Origin: Paraburkholderia sartisoli
GTDB taxonomy: Bacteria; Pseudomonadota; Gammaproteobacteria; Burkholderiales; Burkholderiaceae
DNA length: 64,000 bases
Direction: 5' to 3'
Assembly: GCF_900107685.1 (NCBI RefSeq)
Contig: NZ_FNRQ01000004.1
Location: 124,001-188,000 of the forward strand
Positions 44,987 to 54,359 of this stretch are shown here, one piece after another (the stretch's first letter is position 1; each line of letters starts with the position of its first letter). The notes under the pieces are model-generated. The model worked only from the letters and a program-made list of their open reading frames with translations, did not search any database and was not told the origin of the DNA. The position numbers and the translations under genes are program-made.

Positions 44987-45796
44987 ATGCTGAATACAAA
45001 TGCCGATCTGGCGGTGGTGCGCGTGCGCCATCCGCTGAAATTCCGTCTGCTTCAGGTGTCGCGCGTCGAACCGCTGACGCCGCATCTCGTGCGCGTCACG
45101 CTCACCGGTGACGACCTGCGCGATTTCACGTCCGCATCGTTCGACGATCACATCAAGGTGTTCTTCCCCGCGCCCGGCGCAGACAAGCCCGTGCTGCCGG
45201 TCGCGGGCCCGGACGGCCCGGTATTTCCCGACAACCAGCCGCGTCCGGTCGCGCGTGACTACACGCCGCGCCGCTTCGATCGCGAAGCAGGCGAGCTTGT
45301 CATCGACTTCGTGATTCATGAGGTCGGGCCGGCTTCGGACTGGGCGCGCACGGCGCGCGTCGGCCAGTATCTCGGCGTCGGCGGCCCACGCGGTTCGTTT
45401 GTCATTCCGCAGGGCTTCGACTGGCATCTGCTGATCGGCGACGAAACCGCGCTGCCCGCGATCAGCCGTCGTCTGGAAGAGTTGCCGGCCGGCACACGTG
45501 TCGCAGCCGTGCTGGAAGTGCGCGATCCGTCGGCGCGCATCGAGCTCGCGACGCAGGCCGATCTTTACACCGTGTGGTGTTATCCGGACGACGGCGAAAG
45601 CACACTGCTGAACGCGGTGCGCGAAACGTTCCTGCCGGAAGGCGAAGGCTACGTGTGGGCAGCCGGCGAATCGGCGACGATCCGCGCGGTGCGCCAGCAC
45701 CTCACCACTGCATGTGGCGTCGACAGATCGCGCATCCGTGCGGCCAGCTACTGGAAGCGCGGCGCGGTGGCCGTCCACGAAGCGATCGACGACTGA
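44987..45796 (+). CDS. nfeF: Siderophore-interacting ferric reductase (NfeF/YqjH-like)
   Basis: A 269-residue FAD-dependent oxidoreductase that uses NADPH to reduce ferric-siderophore complexes in the cytosol. The FAD domain (about 15-130) contains ARDYTPRRFDREAGELVIDF and ASDWARTARVGQYLGVGGPR. The SIP domain follows with LIGDETALPAISRRLEELPA, YVWAAGESATIRAVRQHL and RIRAASYWKRGAVAVHEAID. GGGA lies 9 bp before the ATG. It follows the His-rich PadR gene in the same direction, whereas the E. coli pair is divergent. Confidence 0.93.
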   Translation: MLNTNADLAVVRVRHPLKFRLLQVSRVEPLTPHLVRVTLTGDDLRDFTSASFDDHIKVFFPAPGADKPVLPVAGPDGPVFPDNQPRPVARDYTPRRFDREAGELVIDFVIHEVGPASDWARTARVGQYLGVGGPRGSFVIPQGFDWHLLIGDETALPAISRRLEELPAGTRVAAVLEVRDPSARIELATQADLYTVWCYPDDGESTLLNAVRETFLPEGEGYVWAAGESATIRAVRQHLTTACGVDRSRIRAASYWKRGAVAVHEAIDD

Positions 45797-45801
45797 CGAT
45801 T

Positions 45802-45957
45802 CGCGCCGCGGGTCATATCGACGGCTACGGCACGAACGGCTGGGCGGCCGTCGCGCCCGTGCTGGTGGCCTTCGCGTGGATCAGCCGCGTGAAAGCCGTC
45901 GATGAGCCGGTTTCACCGGCCAGTCTGGAGCGCGCCGGCGTGCAGGCGAACCGGTAG
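45802..45957 (+). pseudogene. Possible C-terminal remnant of a membrane transporter
   Basis: After the reductase stop, another frame reads AGHIDGYGTNGWAAVAPVLV, then AFAWISRVKAVDEPVSPASL to a TAG at 45955-45957. Third codon positions are almost all G or C, as in real genes here, and the hydrophobic stretch plus short tail resembles the end of an MFS protein. There is no start codon or upstream body, so if real it is a deletion remnant. It could be chance. Confidence 0.3.
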
Positions 45958-46017
45958 ACGTTAGCCGGTAGCGGGTCCGGGACGCAACGTGGAGACGCCC
46001 GGCCAGCCGGCCAACGA

Positions 46018-46914
46018 TCAACCCGCGTCCCGATCCGTGCGATACAGCTTGATCACCGCCGAGAAGTCCAGCCGGCCCGCGCCCCTCATGCTCATCGTCT
46101 GATAAAGCTGCTGCGCGAGTGCGCCGAGATAGACAGGCTGGCGGGCGAATTTCGCGGCGTCGGTGGCGAGGCCCAGGTCCTTGAGCATCAGATCGGTGCC
46201 GAAGCCGCCGGTATAGCCACGCGACGAAGGTGCCGTTTCGATCAAACCCGGGAACGGGTTATAGGTATCCGAACTCCAGCAGCGCCCTGTCGATGTATTG
46301 ATGATGCCGCCCAGCACCTTCGGATCGATGCCAAGCGCCTCGCCGAGCGACATCGCTTCCGCGACGCCGGCCATCGTGATGCCGAGCACGAGGTTGTTGC
46401 AGATCTTCGCGACCTGCCCCGTGCCCGTGTCGCCGCAATGCACGATGTTCTTGCCCATCGCCGAGAGCACGGGCTTGACGTGTTCGTACGAAGCGGCGCT
46501 GCCCCCCACCATGAACGTCAGCGTGCCCGCCGCCGCGCCGCCCGTTCCACCCGACACCGGCGCATCGACGAACGTGTTGCCGTGTTTCGCGGCGATTTCG
46601 GCGCAGGCCTTGACGGTCGCGGGATCGATCGTGCTCGAATCGATGATCGTCACGCCTTTCGGGATGCCCGCGAGCACGCCGTCCTCGGCGGTGAGCACGC
46701 TGCGCACGTGGGCGGCGGCCGGCAGCATCGTGACGACGCATTCGACGCCGCTCGCGGCCGCTTTCGCCGAAGCCGCCGCGCTGGCGCCCGCGTCGACGAG
46801 CGACTGCACCGCCTGTGCGTTCAGGTCGAACACGTTGACGGTGTGGCCTGCCTTCAGCAGATTGAGCGCCATCGGCGCGCCCATATTGCCGAGTCCGATG
46901 AAACCGATTTTCAT
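46018..46914 (-). CDS. mmsB: 3-hydroxyisobutyrate dehydrogenase
   Basis: A 298-residue NAD-dependent dehydrogenase of the beta-hydroxyacid family; it oxidises 3-hydroxyisobutyrate to methylmalonate semialdehyde in valine breakdown. The Rossmann motif is GFIGLGNMGAPMALNLLKAG, the substrate motif is DAPVSGGTGGAAAGTLTFMV, and the catalytic Lys lies in GQVAKICNNLVLG (about 171). The length is typical of MmsB. It is last in a four-gene minus-strand series with mmsA, an acyl-CoA synthetase and an acyl-CoA dehydrogenase; the gap to mmsA is 36 bp. Confidence 0.95.
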   Translation of the reverse strand: MKIGFIGLGNMGAPMALNLLKAGHTVNVFDLNAQAVQSLVDAGASAAASAKAAASGVECVVTMLPAAAHVRSVLTAEDGVLAGIPKGVTIIDSSTIDPATVKACAEIAAKHGNTFVDAPVSGGTGGAAAGTLTFMVGGSAASYEHVKPVLSAMGKNIVHCGDTGTGQVAKICNNLVLGITMAGVAEAMSLGEALGIDPKVLGGIINTSTGRCWSSDTYNPFPGLIETAPSSRGYTGGFGTDLMLKDLGLATDAAKFARQPVYLGALAQQLYQTMSMRGAGRLDFSAVIKLYRTDRDAG

Positions 46915-46950
46915 GATGCTGTCTCCGTTGCCTGCATTCGGGATCGCGGC

Positions 46951-48486
46951 CTAGCGCAGGCTGATCGTCGTGTTGACGCCGTCGTGTACGGTGGCGTCGT
47001 CGAACCAGCGCGCGATGACGGTTTTGGTCTGCGTATAGAACTGCACGACCTGCTTGCCGTACGGCCCGAGATCGCCAAGCTTCGAGCCGCGCGAACCCGT
47101 AAAGCTGAACGCCGGCACGGGCACCGGAATCGGAATGTTGATGCCGACCTGGCCGATGTCGATGTCGCTCTGAAACTTGCGCGCCGCCGCGCCGCTCTGC
47201 GTGAAGAGCCCCACGCCGTTGCCAAACGGATTGCGGTTGACGAGTTCGATCGCCTCGTCGAGCGTCGGCACGGTCACGATGGACAGCACCGGTCCGAAGA
47301 TTTCAGTGCGGTAGATTTTCATATCGGTCGTGACGCCGCTAAAGATCGTCGGGCCGATGAAGTTGCCTTTCTCGTAGCCCGGCACCTTGACGCCGCGGCC
47401 ATCCAGCGCGAGCGTCGCGCCTTCCTTCACGCCGGCTTCGATCAACCCGAGAATGCGCTCCTTCGCCGCGCGCGAAACCACCGGGCCGATGTCCGTATCC
47501 GGCTCGCTGCCCGCGTTGACCTTCAATGTCTTCGCTTTTTCGACGAGATCGGGCAACCACTGCGCGGACGCGCCGACCAGCACGACCACCGACGTCGCCA
47601 TGCAGCGCTGCCCCGCCGCGCCAAAGCCCGCGCCTGCCAGTGCATTGAGCGTCTGTTCGCGGTTCGCATCGGGCAACACGACGGCGTGATTCTTCGCGCC
47701 CATCATCGACTGCACGCGCTTGCCATGTTCGCTGCCGAGGCGATACACGTGCGTGCCGACCGCCGTCGAACCGACGAACGAAATCGCCTTGACGAGTTCA
47801 TGCGTACACAGCGCATCGACGACATCCTTGCCGCCGTGTACGACGTTCAGCACGCCCTTCGGCACGCCGGCTTCGAGCGCGAGTTCGACGAGTTCCATCG
47901 TCGACATCGGGTCCTGCTCCGAAGGCTTCAGCACGAACGTGTTGCCGCAGACGAGCGCCATCGGGAACATCCACAGCGGAATCATCGCCGGGAAGTTGAA
48001 CGGCGTGATGCCCACGCACACGCCGAGCGGTTGACGCAGCGTATACGTATCGACGCTGCCCGCGACGTTCTCCGCGAATTCGCCCTGCTGCAGGGTACCG
48101 ATCGAACAGGCGTGCTCGACGACTTCGAGCCCGCGAAAGATATCGCCTTCCGCATCGGGAAGCGTCTTGCCCTGCTCCGCGCTCAGCGTCTTCGCAATGC
48201 GCGGCATATGCTCGCGAATCAGCGCCTGATACTTCAGCATGATCCGCATGCGCGCGCCGATCGGCGTGTTCTTCCATGTCTTGAACGCGTCGTGCGCGGC
48301 GCGGATCGCGGCGTCAACTTCGCTGGCCGTGGCGAACGGCACGCGTGCGAGCACGTCCTGCGTCGCCGGGTTGACGATATCGCGCCATTCAGTGGATTTC
48401 GATTCGACGAATTCGCCGTTGATCAGCAGTTTGACGGTCGCCACGCCGGATGCCTTGCTGGCGAGGGTGGATGGATTGGCACTCAT
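46951..48486 (-). CDS. mmsA: CoA-acylating methylmalonate-semialdehyde dehydrogenase
   Basis: A 511-residue aldehyde dehydrogenase. MmsA converts methylmalonate semialdehyde with CoA and NAD to propionyl-CoA. The catalytic Cys is in GFGAAGQRCMATSVVVLVG, the NAD region is FVGSTAVGTHVYRLGSEHGK, and PLGVCVGITPFNFPAMIPLW is typical of MMSDH rather than general ALDHs. The C-terminus (FSFTGSRGSKLGDLGPYGKQ, VVQFYTQTKTVIARW) is also specific. It sits between mmsB and the acyl-CoA synthetase in the valine cluster. Confidence 0.96.
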   Translation of the reverse strand: MSANPSTLASKASGVATVKLLINGEFVESKSTEWRDIVNPATQDVLARVPFATASEVDAAIRAAHDAFKTWKNTPIGARMRIMLKYQALIREHMPRIAKTLSAEQGKTLPDAEGDIFRGLEVVEHACSIGTLQQGEFAENVAGSVDTYTLRQPLGVCVGITPFNFPAMIPLWMFPMALVCGNTFVLKPSEQDPMSTMELVELALEAGVPKGVLNVVHGGKDVVDALCTHELVKAISFVGSTAVGTHVYRLGSEHGKRVQSMMGAKNHAVVLPDANREQTLNALAGAGFGAAGQRCMATSVVVLVGASAQWLPDLVEKAKTLKVNAGSEPDTDIGPVVSRAAKERILGLIEAGVKEGATLALDGRGVKVPGYEKGNFIGPTIFSGVTTDMKIYRTEIFGPVLSIVTVPTLDEAIELVNRNPFGNGVGLFTQSGAAARKFQSDIDIGQVGINIPIPVPVPAFSFTGSRGSKLGDLGPYGKQVVQFYTQTKTVIARWFDDATVHDGVNTTISLR

Positions 48487-48575
48487 CTGGATTCTCCTTT
48501 ACGTTTGGCCGCTCGCGCAGCCGCACGGCAATGCAAACAATGAACGATGTAATCAGGTCGCAATATGTATCGTGT

Positions 48576-50285
48576 CTAGCGTTTCGGAACGGATTCACGC
48601 AGATCGGGGAAATCCTCTTCCCAGTACTCGCCAGGCAGGCGCGCGGGTTCCGCGGCGCGCTCCAGTTCGCGCCGTCGCAACTCGACGCGGCGGATCTTGC
48701 CCGAGATGGTCTTAGGCAATTCGCTGAACTGCAGCCGGCGAATCCGCTTGTAGGGCGCGAGCTTTTCGCGCGAAAACGCGAACACCGCGCGCGCCAGTTC
48801 CGGACCTGCTTCGTAACCCTGGCGCACCGTGACAAACGCTTTCGGCACCGACAGACGCAGTTCATCGGCGCTCGGCACAACCGCCGCTTCGGCGATGGCC
48901 TCATGTTCGATCAGCACGCTTTCGAGTTCGAACGGGCTCAGGCGATAGTCGGACGACTTGAACACGTCGTCCGCGCGGCCGACATAAACGTAGTAACCGT
49001 CGTCGCGTCGCATCGCGACATCGGACGTGTGATAAAGGCCGTTGCGCATCGCCTGAACCGTGGCCTTCTCGTTGTTCGCATAGCCGGTCATCAGGCCAAG
49101 CGGGCGCCGATCCAGCGGCAACGCGATTTCGCCCTCGGTGGCCGGTTGATCGTCGGCATCGACGAGTTCGATCCGGTAGCCCGGCAACGGTCGTCCCATC
49201 GATCCCGCCACGACCGGCTGGCCCGGCGAATTGCCGATCTGGCAGGTGGTTTCCGTCTGGCCGAAGCCATCGCGAATGGTCACGCTCCACGCATGACGCA
49301 CGCGCTCGATAACCTCGGGATTGAGCGGCTCGCCCGCGCCGACAATCTCGCGCAGCTTGACCGGATATGACGCGAGCGGCTCCTGCACGAGCATGCGCCA
49401 GACAGTCGGCGGCGCGCACAGCGTGGTGACGTTAAAGCGCACGAGCGCGTTGAGGGTTTCCTTCGGCTCGAAGCGCGGCGTGTTGAAGATGAACACGCAC
49501 GCACCCGCATTCCACGGTGCAAAAAAGCAGCTCCACGCGTGCTTGGCCCACCCCGGCGAGCTGATGTTCCAGTGAACGTCGCCGGGTTGAAGACCGATCC
49601 AGTACATCGTCGACAGATGGCCCACCGGATAGCTTTGATGCGTATGCTCGACGAGCTTCGGCTTCGACGTGGTGCCGGAAGTGAAGTACAGCAGCATCGG
49701 ATCGGTCGCGTGTGTCCGACCATCGGGTTCGAATGACGGCGATGCGTCAGCGGCGCGCGCAAGATCGATCCAGCCTTCACGTGGCGTGCCAACCGAAATG
49801 CGCGTGACGCTGGCATCGATCGCGTCGAACTTCGCCAGCTCGCCGCTATCGACCACGACATACTGCGCGCCGCCGATCTGCACGCGATCGCACACGTCGT
49901 CCGGTGACAGTTGTGTGGTCGCGGGCAGCACGATCGCGCCGAGCTTCATTGCAGCAAGCATCACGTCCCACAGTTCGACGCGATTCGGCAGCATCAGCAG
50001 CAGACGATCGCCGCGCCCGACGCCGGTTTCACGCAGGAAATTCGCCGTGCGCGCCGAGCGCTCCGACATCTGCGCATACGTGTAGCGCGTGCCTTCGCTC
50101 GCCGCGCCGTCGACGATCATGAGCGCCGGCTGGTTGTTATTCCGCGCGAATGCGTCGAAATAGTCGAGCGCCCAGTTGAATTCGCCGAGCGTGGGCCACG
50201 TGAACTCGCGATACGCACTGTCGTAATCCGTGCGATGGCGAAACAACAGGTCGCGCGCCGCCAGAAAGCTGTTCGCTGCAGTCAT
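48576..50285 (-). CDS. AMP-dependent acyl-CoA synthetase
   Basis: A 569-residue adenylate-forming enzyme of the acyl-CoA synthetase medium-chain group. The P-loop-like motif is MLLYFTSGTTSKPKLVEHTH, the A5 motif is DGFGQTETTCQIGNS, the A7/A8 hinge is YYVYVGRADDVFKSSDYRLS, and the A10 Lys is in ELPKTISGKIRRVELRRRE. It activates a carboxylic acid (perhaps isobutyrate, given the valine-cluster context) to its CoA ester. It lies between acyl-CoA dehydrogenase and mmsA. Confidence 0.93.
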   Translation of the reverse strand: MTAANSFLAARDLLFRHRTDYDSAYREFTWPTLGEFNWALDYFDAFARNNNQPALMIVDGAASEGTRYTYAQMSERSARTANFLRETGVGRGDRLLLMLPNRVELWDVMLAAMKLGAIVLPATTQLSPDDVCDRVQIGGAQYVVVDSGELAKFDAIDASVTRISVGTPREGWIDLARAADASPSFEPDGRTHATDPMLLYFTSGTTSKPKLVEHTHQSYPVGHLSTMYWIGLQPGDVHWNISSPGWAKHAWSCFFAPWNAGACVFIFNTPRFEPKETLNALVRFNVTTLCAPPTVWRMLVQEPLASYPVKLREIVGAGEPLNPEVIERVRHAWSVTIRDGFGQTETTCQIGNSPGQPVVAGSMGRPLPGYRIELVDADDQPATEGEIALPLDRRPLGLMTGYANNEKATVQAMRNGLYHTSDVAMRRDDGYYVYVGRADDVFKSSDYRLSPFELESVLIEHEAIAEAAVVPSADELRLSVPKAFVTVRQGYEAGPELARAVFAFSREKLAPYKRIRRLQFSELPKTISGKIRRVELRRRELERAAEPARLPGEYWEEDFPDLRESVPKR

Positions 50286-50335
50286 CGTTGTCTCCTGATT
50301 GGCGCATGCGCGCTCTGTATCGGATTATTTTGCGC

Positions 50336-51469
50336 TCAAACGTACCGCGCGATCACCATTCTTTGTACCTCGCTGGTTCCTTCGTAAATCTGCGTGATGC
50401 GGGCATCGCGATAGTGACGCTCCACCGCGTAGTCTTCCAGGTAGCCGTAGCCGCCGTGAATCTGGATCGCTTTCGAGCATATGTCTTCGGCGATTTCGGA
50501 TGCGTACAGTTTCGCCTGCGATGCCTCCGACAGGCACGGCAGCCCCTCGGTGCGCAACCGCGCCGCGTGATGCACGAGCAGGCGCGCCGCGTTCAGGCGC
50601 GTCGTCATGTCGGCGAGCATGTTCGCGATCGTCTGATGGTCCTTCAACGCCTTGCCGAACTGGACGCGCTCGTTCGCGTACGCACGCGCCGCGTCGAACG
50701 CCGCGCGCGCGATGCCGACGGCCTGCGCCGCGATGCCGATGCGCCCACCTTCCAGGTTCGACAGTGCGATGCGCAGACCCTCTCCGGACTGGCCGAGCAG
50801 ATTGGCCTCGGGCACCGCGCAGTTGTCGAACGAAATCGGGCAAGTATCTGACGCGCGGATGCCAAGCTTCTTTTCCGGCTTGCCGACGTTGAACCCCGGC
50901 GTGGTGGTCGGCACGATAAACGCTGAAAGACCGCGCTTGCCGCGATCCGGATCGGTGACGGCGAACACGATTGCAATATCGGCGCGCGAACCGTTCGTCA
51001 CGAACTGCTTGCTGCCGTTGATGATCCACTGGCCGTCGCGCAACACCGCGCGGGTGCGCAGGTTGTGCGCCTCGGAGCCGGCCTGCGGCTCGGTCAGGCA
51101 GAACGCCCCGATGCGTTTTCCCGTTGCCAGATCGTGCAGATACTGGTCTTTCTGCGCATCGGTGCCGAAGTTCAGAATGGGACCGCAGCCGACGGAGTTA
51201 TGCACGCTCATCAGCGTCGCGCACGCCGCGCAGCCCGCGGCGATTTCTTCGATGGCGAGCGCATAAGCCACATAATCGCTGTAGGAACCGCTCCACTCCG
51301 CCGGCACGATCATGCCCAGAAAGCCGAGTTCGCCCATCTGCGTGACGATTTCCGGCGGCAATGCGCCCGCGCGGTCCCACTCGCCCGCATGCGGTGCGAG
51401 ACTATGGGTCGCGAAGTCGCGTGCCGCGTCGCGGATCATCCGTTGTTCGTCGGTGTAGAAATCGTGCAT
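50336..51469 (-). CDS. Acyl-CoA dehydrogenase, probably isobutyryl-CoA type
   Basis: A 377-residue FAD enzyme. Signature blocks: [20 protein letters not shown] (about 126-145), and [20 protein letters not shown], then [27 protein letters not shown] near the end, where the Glu of YEGTSEVQ is the catalytic base of short/branched-chain members. With mmsA and mmsB downstream it most likely turns isobutyryl-CoA into methacrylyl-CoA. It is first in the four-gene series and divergent from an AraC regulator 250 bp away. Confidence 0.93.
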   Translation of the reverse strand: MHDFYTDEQRMIRDAARDFATHSLAPHAGEWDRAGALPPEIVTQMGELGFLGMIVPAEWSGSYSDYVAYALAIEEIAAGCAACATLMSVHNSVGCGPILNFGTDAQKDQYLHDLATGKRIGAFCLTEPQAGSEAHNLRTRAVLRDGQWIINGSKQFVTNGSRADIAIVFAVTDPDRGKRGLSAFIVPTTTPGFNVGKPEKKLGIRASDTCPISFDNCAVPEANLLGQSGEGLRIALSNLEGGRIGIAAQAVGIARAAFDAARAYANERVQFGKALKDHQTIANMLADMTTRLNAARLLVHHAARLRTEGLPCLSEASQAKLYASEIAEDICSKAIQIHGGYGYLEDYAVERHYRDARITQIYEGTSEVQRMVIARYV

Positions 51470-51720
51470 GGAGTCCGCCTTGCCTTATGAGCGAATGGGG
51501 CGCATGGGTTCGCGCATGTTACGTTCGGTCTGTGCCATGCGCGGCCGTGATGTCGCGCATGGCGCGCCGGGACGGGCTGGCCGGCTTTGCGCCGCGTTGT
51601 TGCGGCGCAGCGTCACGACGCACGCGCGGCGGCACCTGATCAGAAAAGTGTAGGCAGTCCACAGTCCAGGTTCGATGCTCAGCCCGCTCAATCTCGGTGA
51701 GCGCATTTGCCATAGTCAGG

Positions 51721-52752
51721 ATGAAAAGCGAAAAAGGCACCATTTCCGTCAGTCTCGTCGAGGAAACACTCGCCCTCGCCCGTGTACGCGGGCTCGACGT
51801 GCAACCCGTTATCGAAGCGGCCGGCATTGCGCCACAGGTGCTGGCTTCGCCGAAAAGCCGCGTGACGTCGGCGCAATACGGCGCGCTGTGGGCCGGCATC
51901 GCCCGCGCGCTCGACGACGAATTCTTCGGTCAGGACTCGCATCCGATGAAAAGCGGCAGCTTCGTCGCGATGACGCACGCGGCGCTCACCGCGCGCACCG
52001 GCGCGCATGCGCTTGCGCGCGCGGTCGGTTTCATGCGGCTCGTGCTGGACGACCTGCACGTGCGAATCGTGAAGGACGCCACGCGCGTGAGGCTCGAATT
52101 CACGCATCGCGAAGGCACGCCCGCACCCACCATGTTCGCCTGTGCGACGTATTTCATCCTCGTCTACGGCCTCGTGTGCTGGCTGGTCGGGCGACGCATC
52201 CCGCTCCTGCAGGCGCGTTTTCGCTGCACGGCGCCGCCGGCGGCGCACGAGTACCGGCTGATGTTCTGCGACGACATGGCGTTCGACCAGGATGCGTCCT
52301 TCGTCGATCTCGCACCGGCGTTCCTCGATCTGCCGGTCGTGCAGACCGCGAAATCGGCAAGAACCTTCCTGCGCGACGCGCCCGGCAATTTCGTCGTGAA
52401 GTACCGCAATGCCGGCTCGCTGGCCGCGCGCGTGCGCAAGCTGCTGCGGGCGCTGCCGATGTCCGCGTGGCCCGGCTCCGACGACATGGCGCGGCGCCTG
52501 CACGTCGCCGAAGCGACGATGCGCCGCCACCTGAAGCTGGAAGGCTATACATACCAGTCGATCAAGGACGACCTGCGGCGCGACATCGCCATCGGTGAGC
52601 TGCAGGACACCGACCGTGCGGTCGCCGACATCGCGGCAAGCGTCGGTTTCGCCGAACCCAGCGCGTTTTATCGTGCGTTTCGCAAATGGACGGGCATGCG
52701 CCCGACCGATTACCGCGTCACGTCGCTCACACAGCCCGCGGAAGCGGACTAA
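51721..52752 (+). CDS. AraC family regulator with arabinose-binding-like N-domain
   Basis: A 343-residue regulator of the OruR/AraC type. The N-terminal domain (about 15-200, ETLALARVRGLDVQPVIEAA and onward) is the family seen in regulators of amino-acid and fatty-acid use. The C-terminal AraC domain (about 235-335) has DDMARRLHVAEATMRRHLKL and DRAVADIAASVGFAEPSAFY, RAFRKWTGMRPTDYR. A GTG start at 51697 is possible; neither has a strong ribosome site. It is divergent from the valine-type cluster and is its most likely activator, as MmsR is for mmsAB in Pseudomonas. That role is inferred from position. Confidence 0.9.
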   Translation: MKSEKGTISVSLVEETLALARVRGLDVQPVIEAAGIAPQVLASPKSRVTSAQYGALWAGIARALDDEFFGQDSHPMKSGSFVAMTHAALTARTGAHALARAVGFMRLVLDDLHVRIVKDATRVRLEFTHREGTPAPTMFACATYFILVYGLVCWLVGRRIPLLQARFRCTAPPAAHEYRLMFCDDMAFDQDASFVDLAPAFLDLPVVQTAKSARTFLRDAPGNFVVKYRNAGSLAARVRKLLRALPMSAWPGSDDMARRLHVAEATMRRHLKLEGYTYQSIKDDLRRDIAIGELQDTDRAVADIAASVGFAEPSAFYRAFRKWTGMRPTDYRVTSLTQPAEAD

Positions 52753-52817
52753 GCTATAGCTATCAGGCCAGTCCTTTCCGTCCGGCGCTTGCCGACAAGG
52801 TGTGCCGGCTGTCCGCG

Positions 52818-54359
52818 ATGAGAACGTACTCGTTCCTCCTGCTCCGGCAGTCTGGTCCGCGCCGTCATGTACCCCGTGGCGGCCTTGCGGCCCGGTGTTT
52901 GAAGGTTCTGCGCGGCGCGGCCGCGTCGGGACTGCTGATGGCATTCGCGGCCCTTCTGCCACATTCCCCGTCATTCGCGGCGCCGGCCTCGAGAAGCGTC
53001 GTCGTGATTCCGGTCAACGGCGCAATCGGCCCGGCAAGCGCGGATTTCATCGTTCGCGGCCTCGCGCTGGCGGCGAGAGATCACGCGCAACTGGCCGTCA
53101 TCCAGCTCGATACGCCTGGCGGGCTCGATACCTCGATGCGGCAGATCATCAAGGCGATCCTCGCTTCCCCCGTGCCTGTCGCCACGTTTATCGCGCCAGG
53201 CGGGGCGCGGGCCGCGAGCGCCGGCACCTATATCGTGTACGCGAGCCACATCGCGGCGATGGCACCGGGCACCAATCTCGGCGCGGCCACGCCGATTCAG
53301 TTGGGGATCGGCGGCGCTGCGCCGCAACAACCGGGCGCGTTGCCGGCACCGGGCGACGGGAAAGCCGCTTCGTCATCCGGCGCGGCGTCTGAGCCAGGCG
53401 CACTCGATACGCAGTCGACCGAGATCCGCAAGCAGGTACACGACGCAGCCGCCTATATCCGCGGACTCGCGCAACTGCGCGGACGCAATCAGGACTGGGC
53501 CGAACGTGCCGTGCGCGAAGCCGTCAGCCTGTCGGCGCGCGAGGCGCTCGACCAGCATGTGGTCGACCTGATCGCGCGCGACGTTCCCGACCTGCTGCAC
53601 CAGCTCGACGGCCGCACGGTCAACACCATGGCGGGCGACCAGCACCTCATGACAAACGGGGCGTCTGTCGTGACGCTCGAGCCCGACTGGCGCAACCGTT
53701 TTCTTGCGGTCATCGCCGACCCGAACGTCGCGCTGATCCTGATGATGATCGGCATATACGGCCTTTTCTTCGAATTCGCCAATCCGGGTTTCGTGCTGCC
53801 GGGCGTCGCGGGCGCGATCAGCCTGCTCGTCGGACTCTTCGCGCTGCAACTGCTGCCGGTGAACTTCGTCGGGCTCGGGTTGATCTTTCTTGGCATCGCG
53901 TTCCTGATCGCCGAGGTTTATCTGCCGACCTTCGGCACGCTTGGCTTTGGCGGAATCGTCGCGTTCGTGATCGGCGCGTTGATGCTGATCGACACCGACG
54001 TGCCCGGCTACGGTGTGCCGGTTCCGCTTATCGTCTCGCTCACGGTTTTCAGTGCGCTCTTTATCTTCACGGTGTCGAGCGTGGCGATGCGCGCGCGGCG
54101 GCGGCCGGTCGTAACGGGCAGCGAGGCGATGCTGGGCAGCATCGGCATCGTGCTGGACGACGGCGTCATGCCGCCGGATGGCACGACCGCGAACGAAGCC
54201 TGGGCGCGCGTGCATGGCGAGCGCTGGCGCGTGACGAGCGCGGAGCCGCTTGCCGCGGGCCACGAAGTGCGCGTCACCGGGCGACGCGGCCTGCTGCTGA
54301 CGGTCGTGCCGCTCGTGCGCCATCCGTCACCCCTATCACAACAGGGAGAACACTCATGA
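52818..54359 (+). CDS. NfeD family membrane serine protease
   Basis: A 513-residue membrane protein of the long NfeD group. After an N-terminal hydrophobic segment, a ClpP-fold protease domain (about 55-290) reads [40 protein letters not shown], with catalytic Ser in [20 protein letters not shown] and Lys in a later helix. Several membrane helices (about 300-410) and a C-terminal OB-fold domain with [20 protein letters not shown] follow. A low-complexity insert (about 178-198, [20 protein letters not shown]) interrupts the protease domain. The stop overlaps the start of the slipin gene (ATGA). Such pairs work in membrane protein quality control. The start is uncertain; no ribosome site is seen. 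Confidence 0.9.
   Translation: MRTYSFLLLRQSGPRRHVPRGGLAARCLKVLRGAAASGLLMAFAALLPHSPSFAAPASRSVVVIPVNGAIGPASADFIVRGLALAARDHAQLAVIQLDTPGGLDTSMRQIIKAILASPVPVATFIAPGGARAASAGTYIVYASHIAAMAPGTNLGAATPIQLGIGGAAPQQPGALPAPGDGKAASSSGAASEPGALDTQSTEIRKQVHDAAAYIRGLAQLRGRNQDWAERAVREAVSLSAREALDQHVVDLIARDVPDLLHQLDGRTVNTMAGDQHLMTNGASVVTLEPDWRNRFLAVIADPNVALILMMIGIYGLFFEFANPGFVLPGVAGAISLLVGLFALQLLPVNFVGLGLIFLGIAFLIAEVYLPTFGTLGFGGIVAFVIGALMLIDTDVPGYGVPVPLIVSLTVFSALFIFTVSSVAMRARRRPVVTGSEAMLGSIGIVLDDGVMPPDGTTANEAWARVHGERWRVTSAEPLAAGHEVRVTGRRGLLLTVVPLVRHPSPLSQQGEHS

Noticed and set aside
46438-48543. A 701-codon plus-strand frame opposite mmsA and mmsB
   Set aside because: Both genes on the minus strand have full-length family motifs; the antisense frame is His/Arg-rich and has none.
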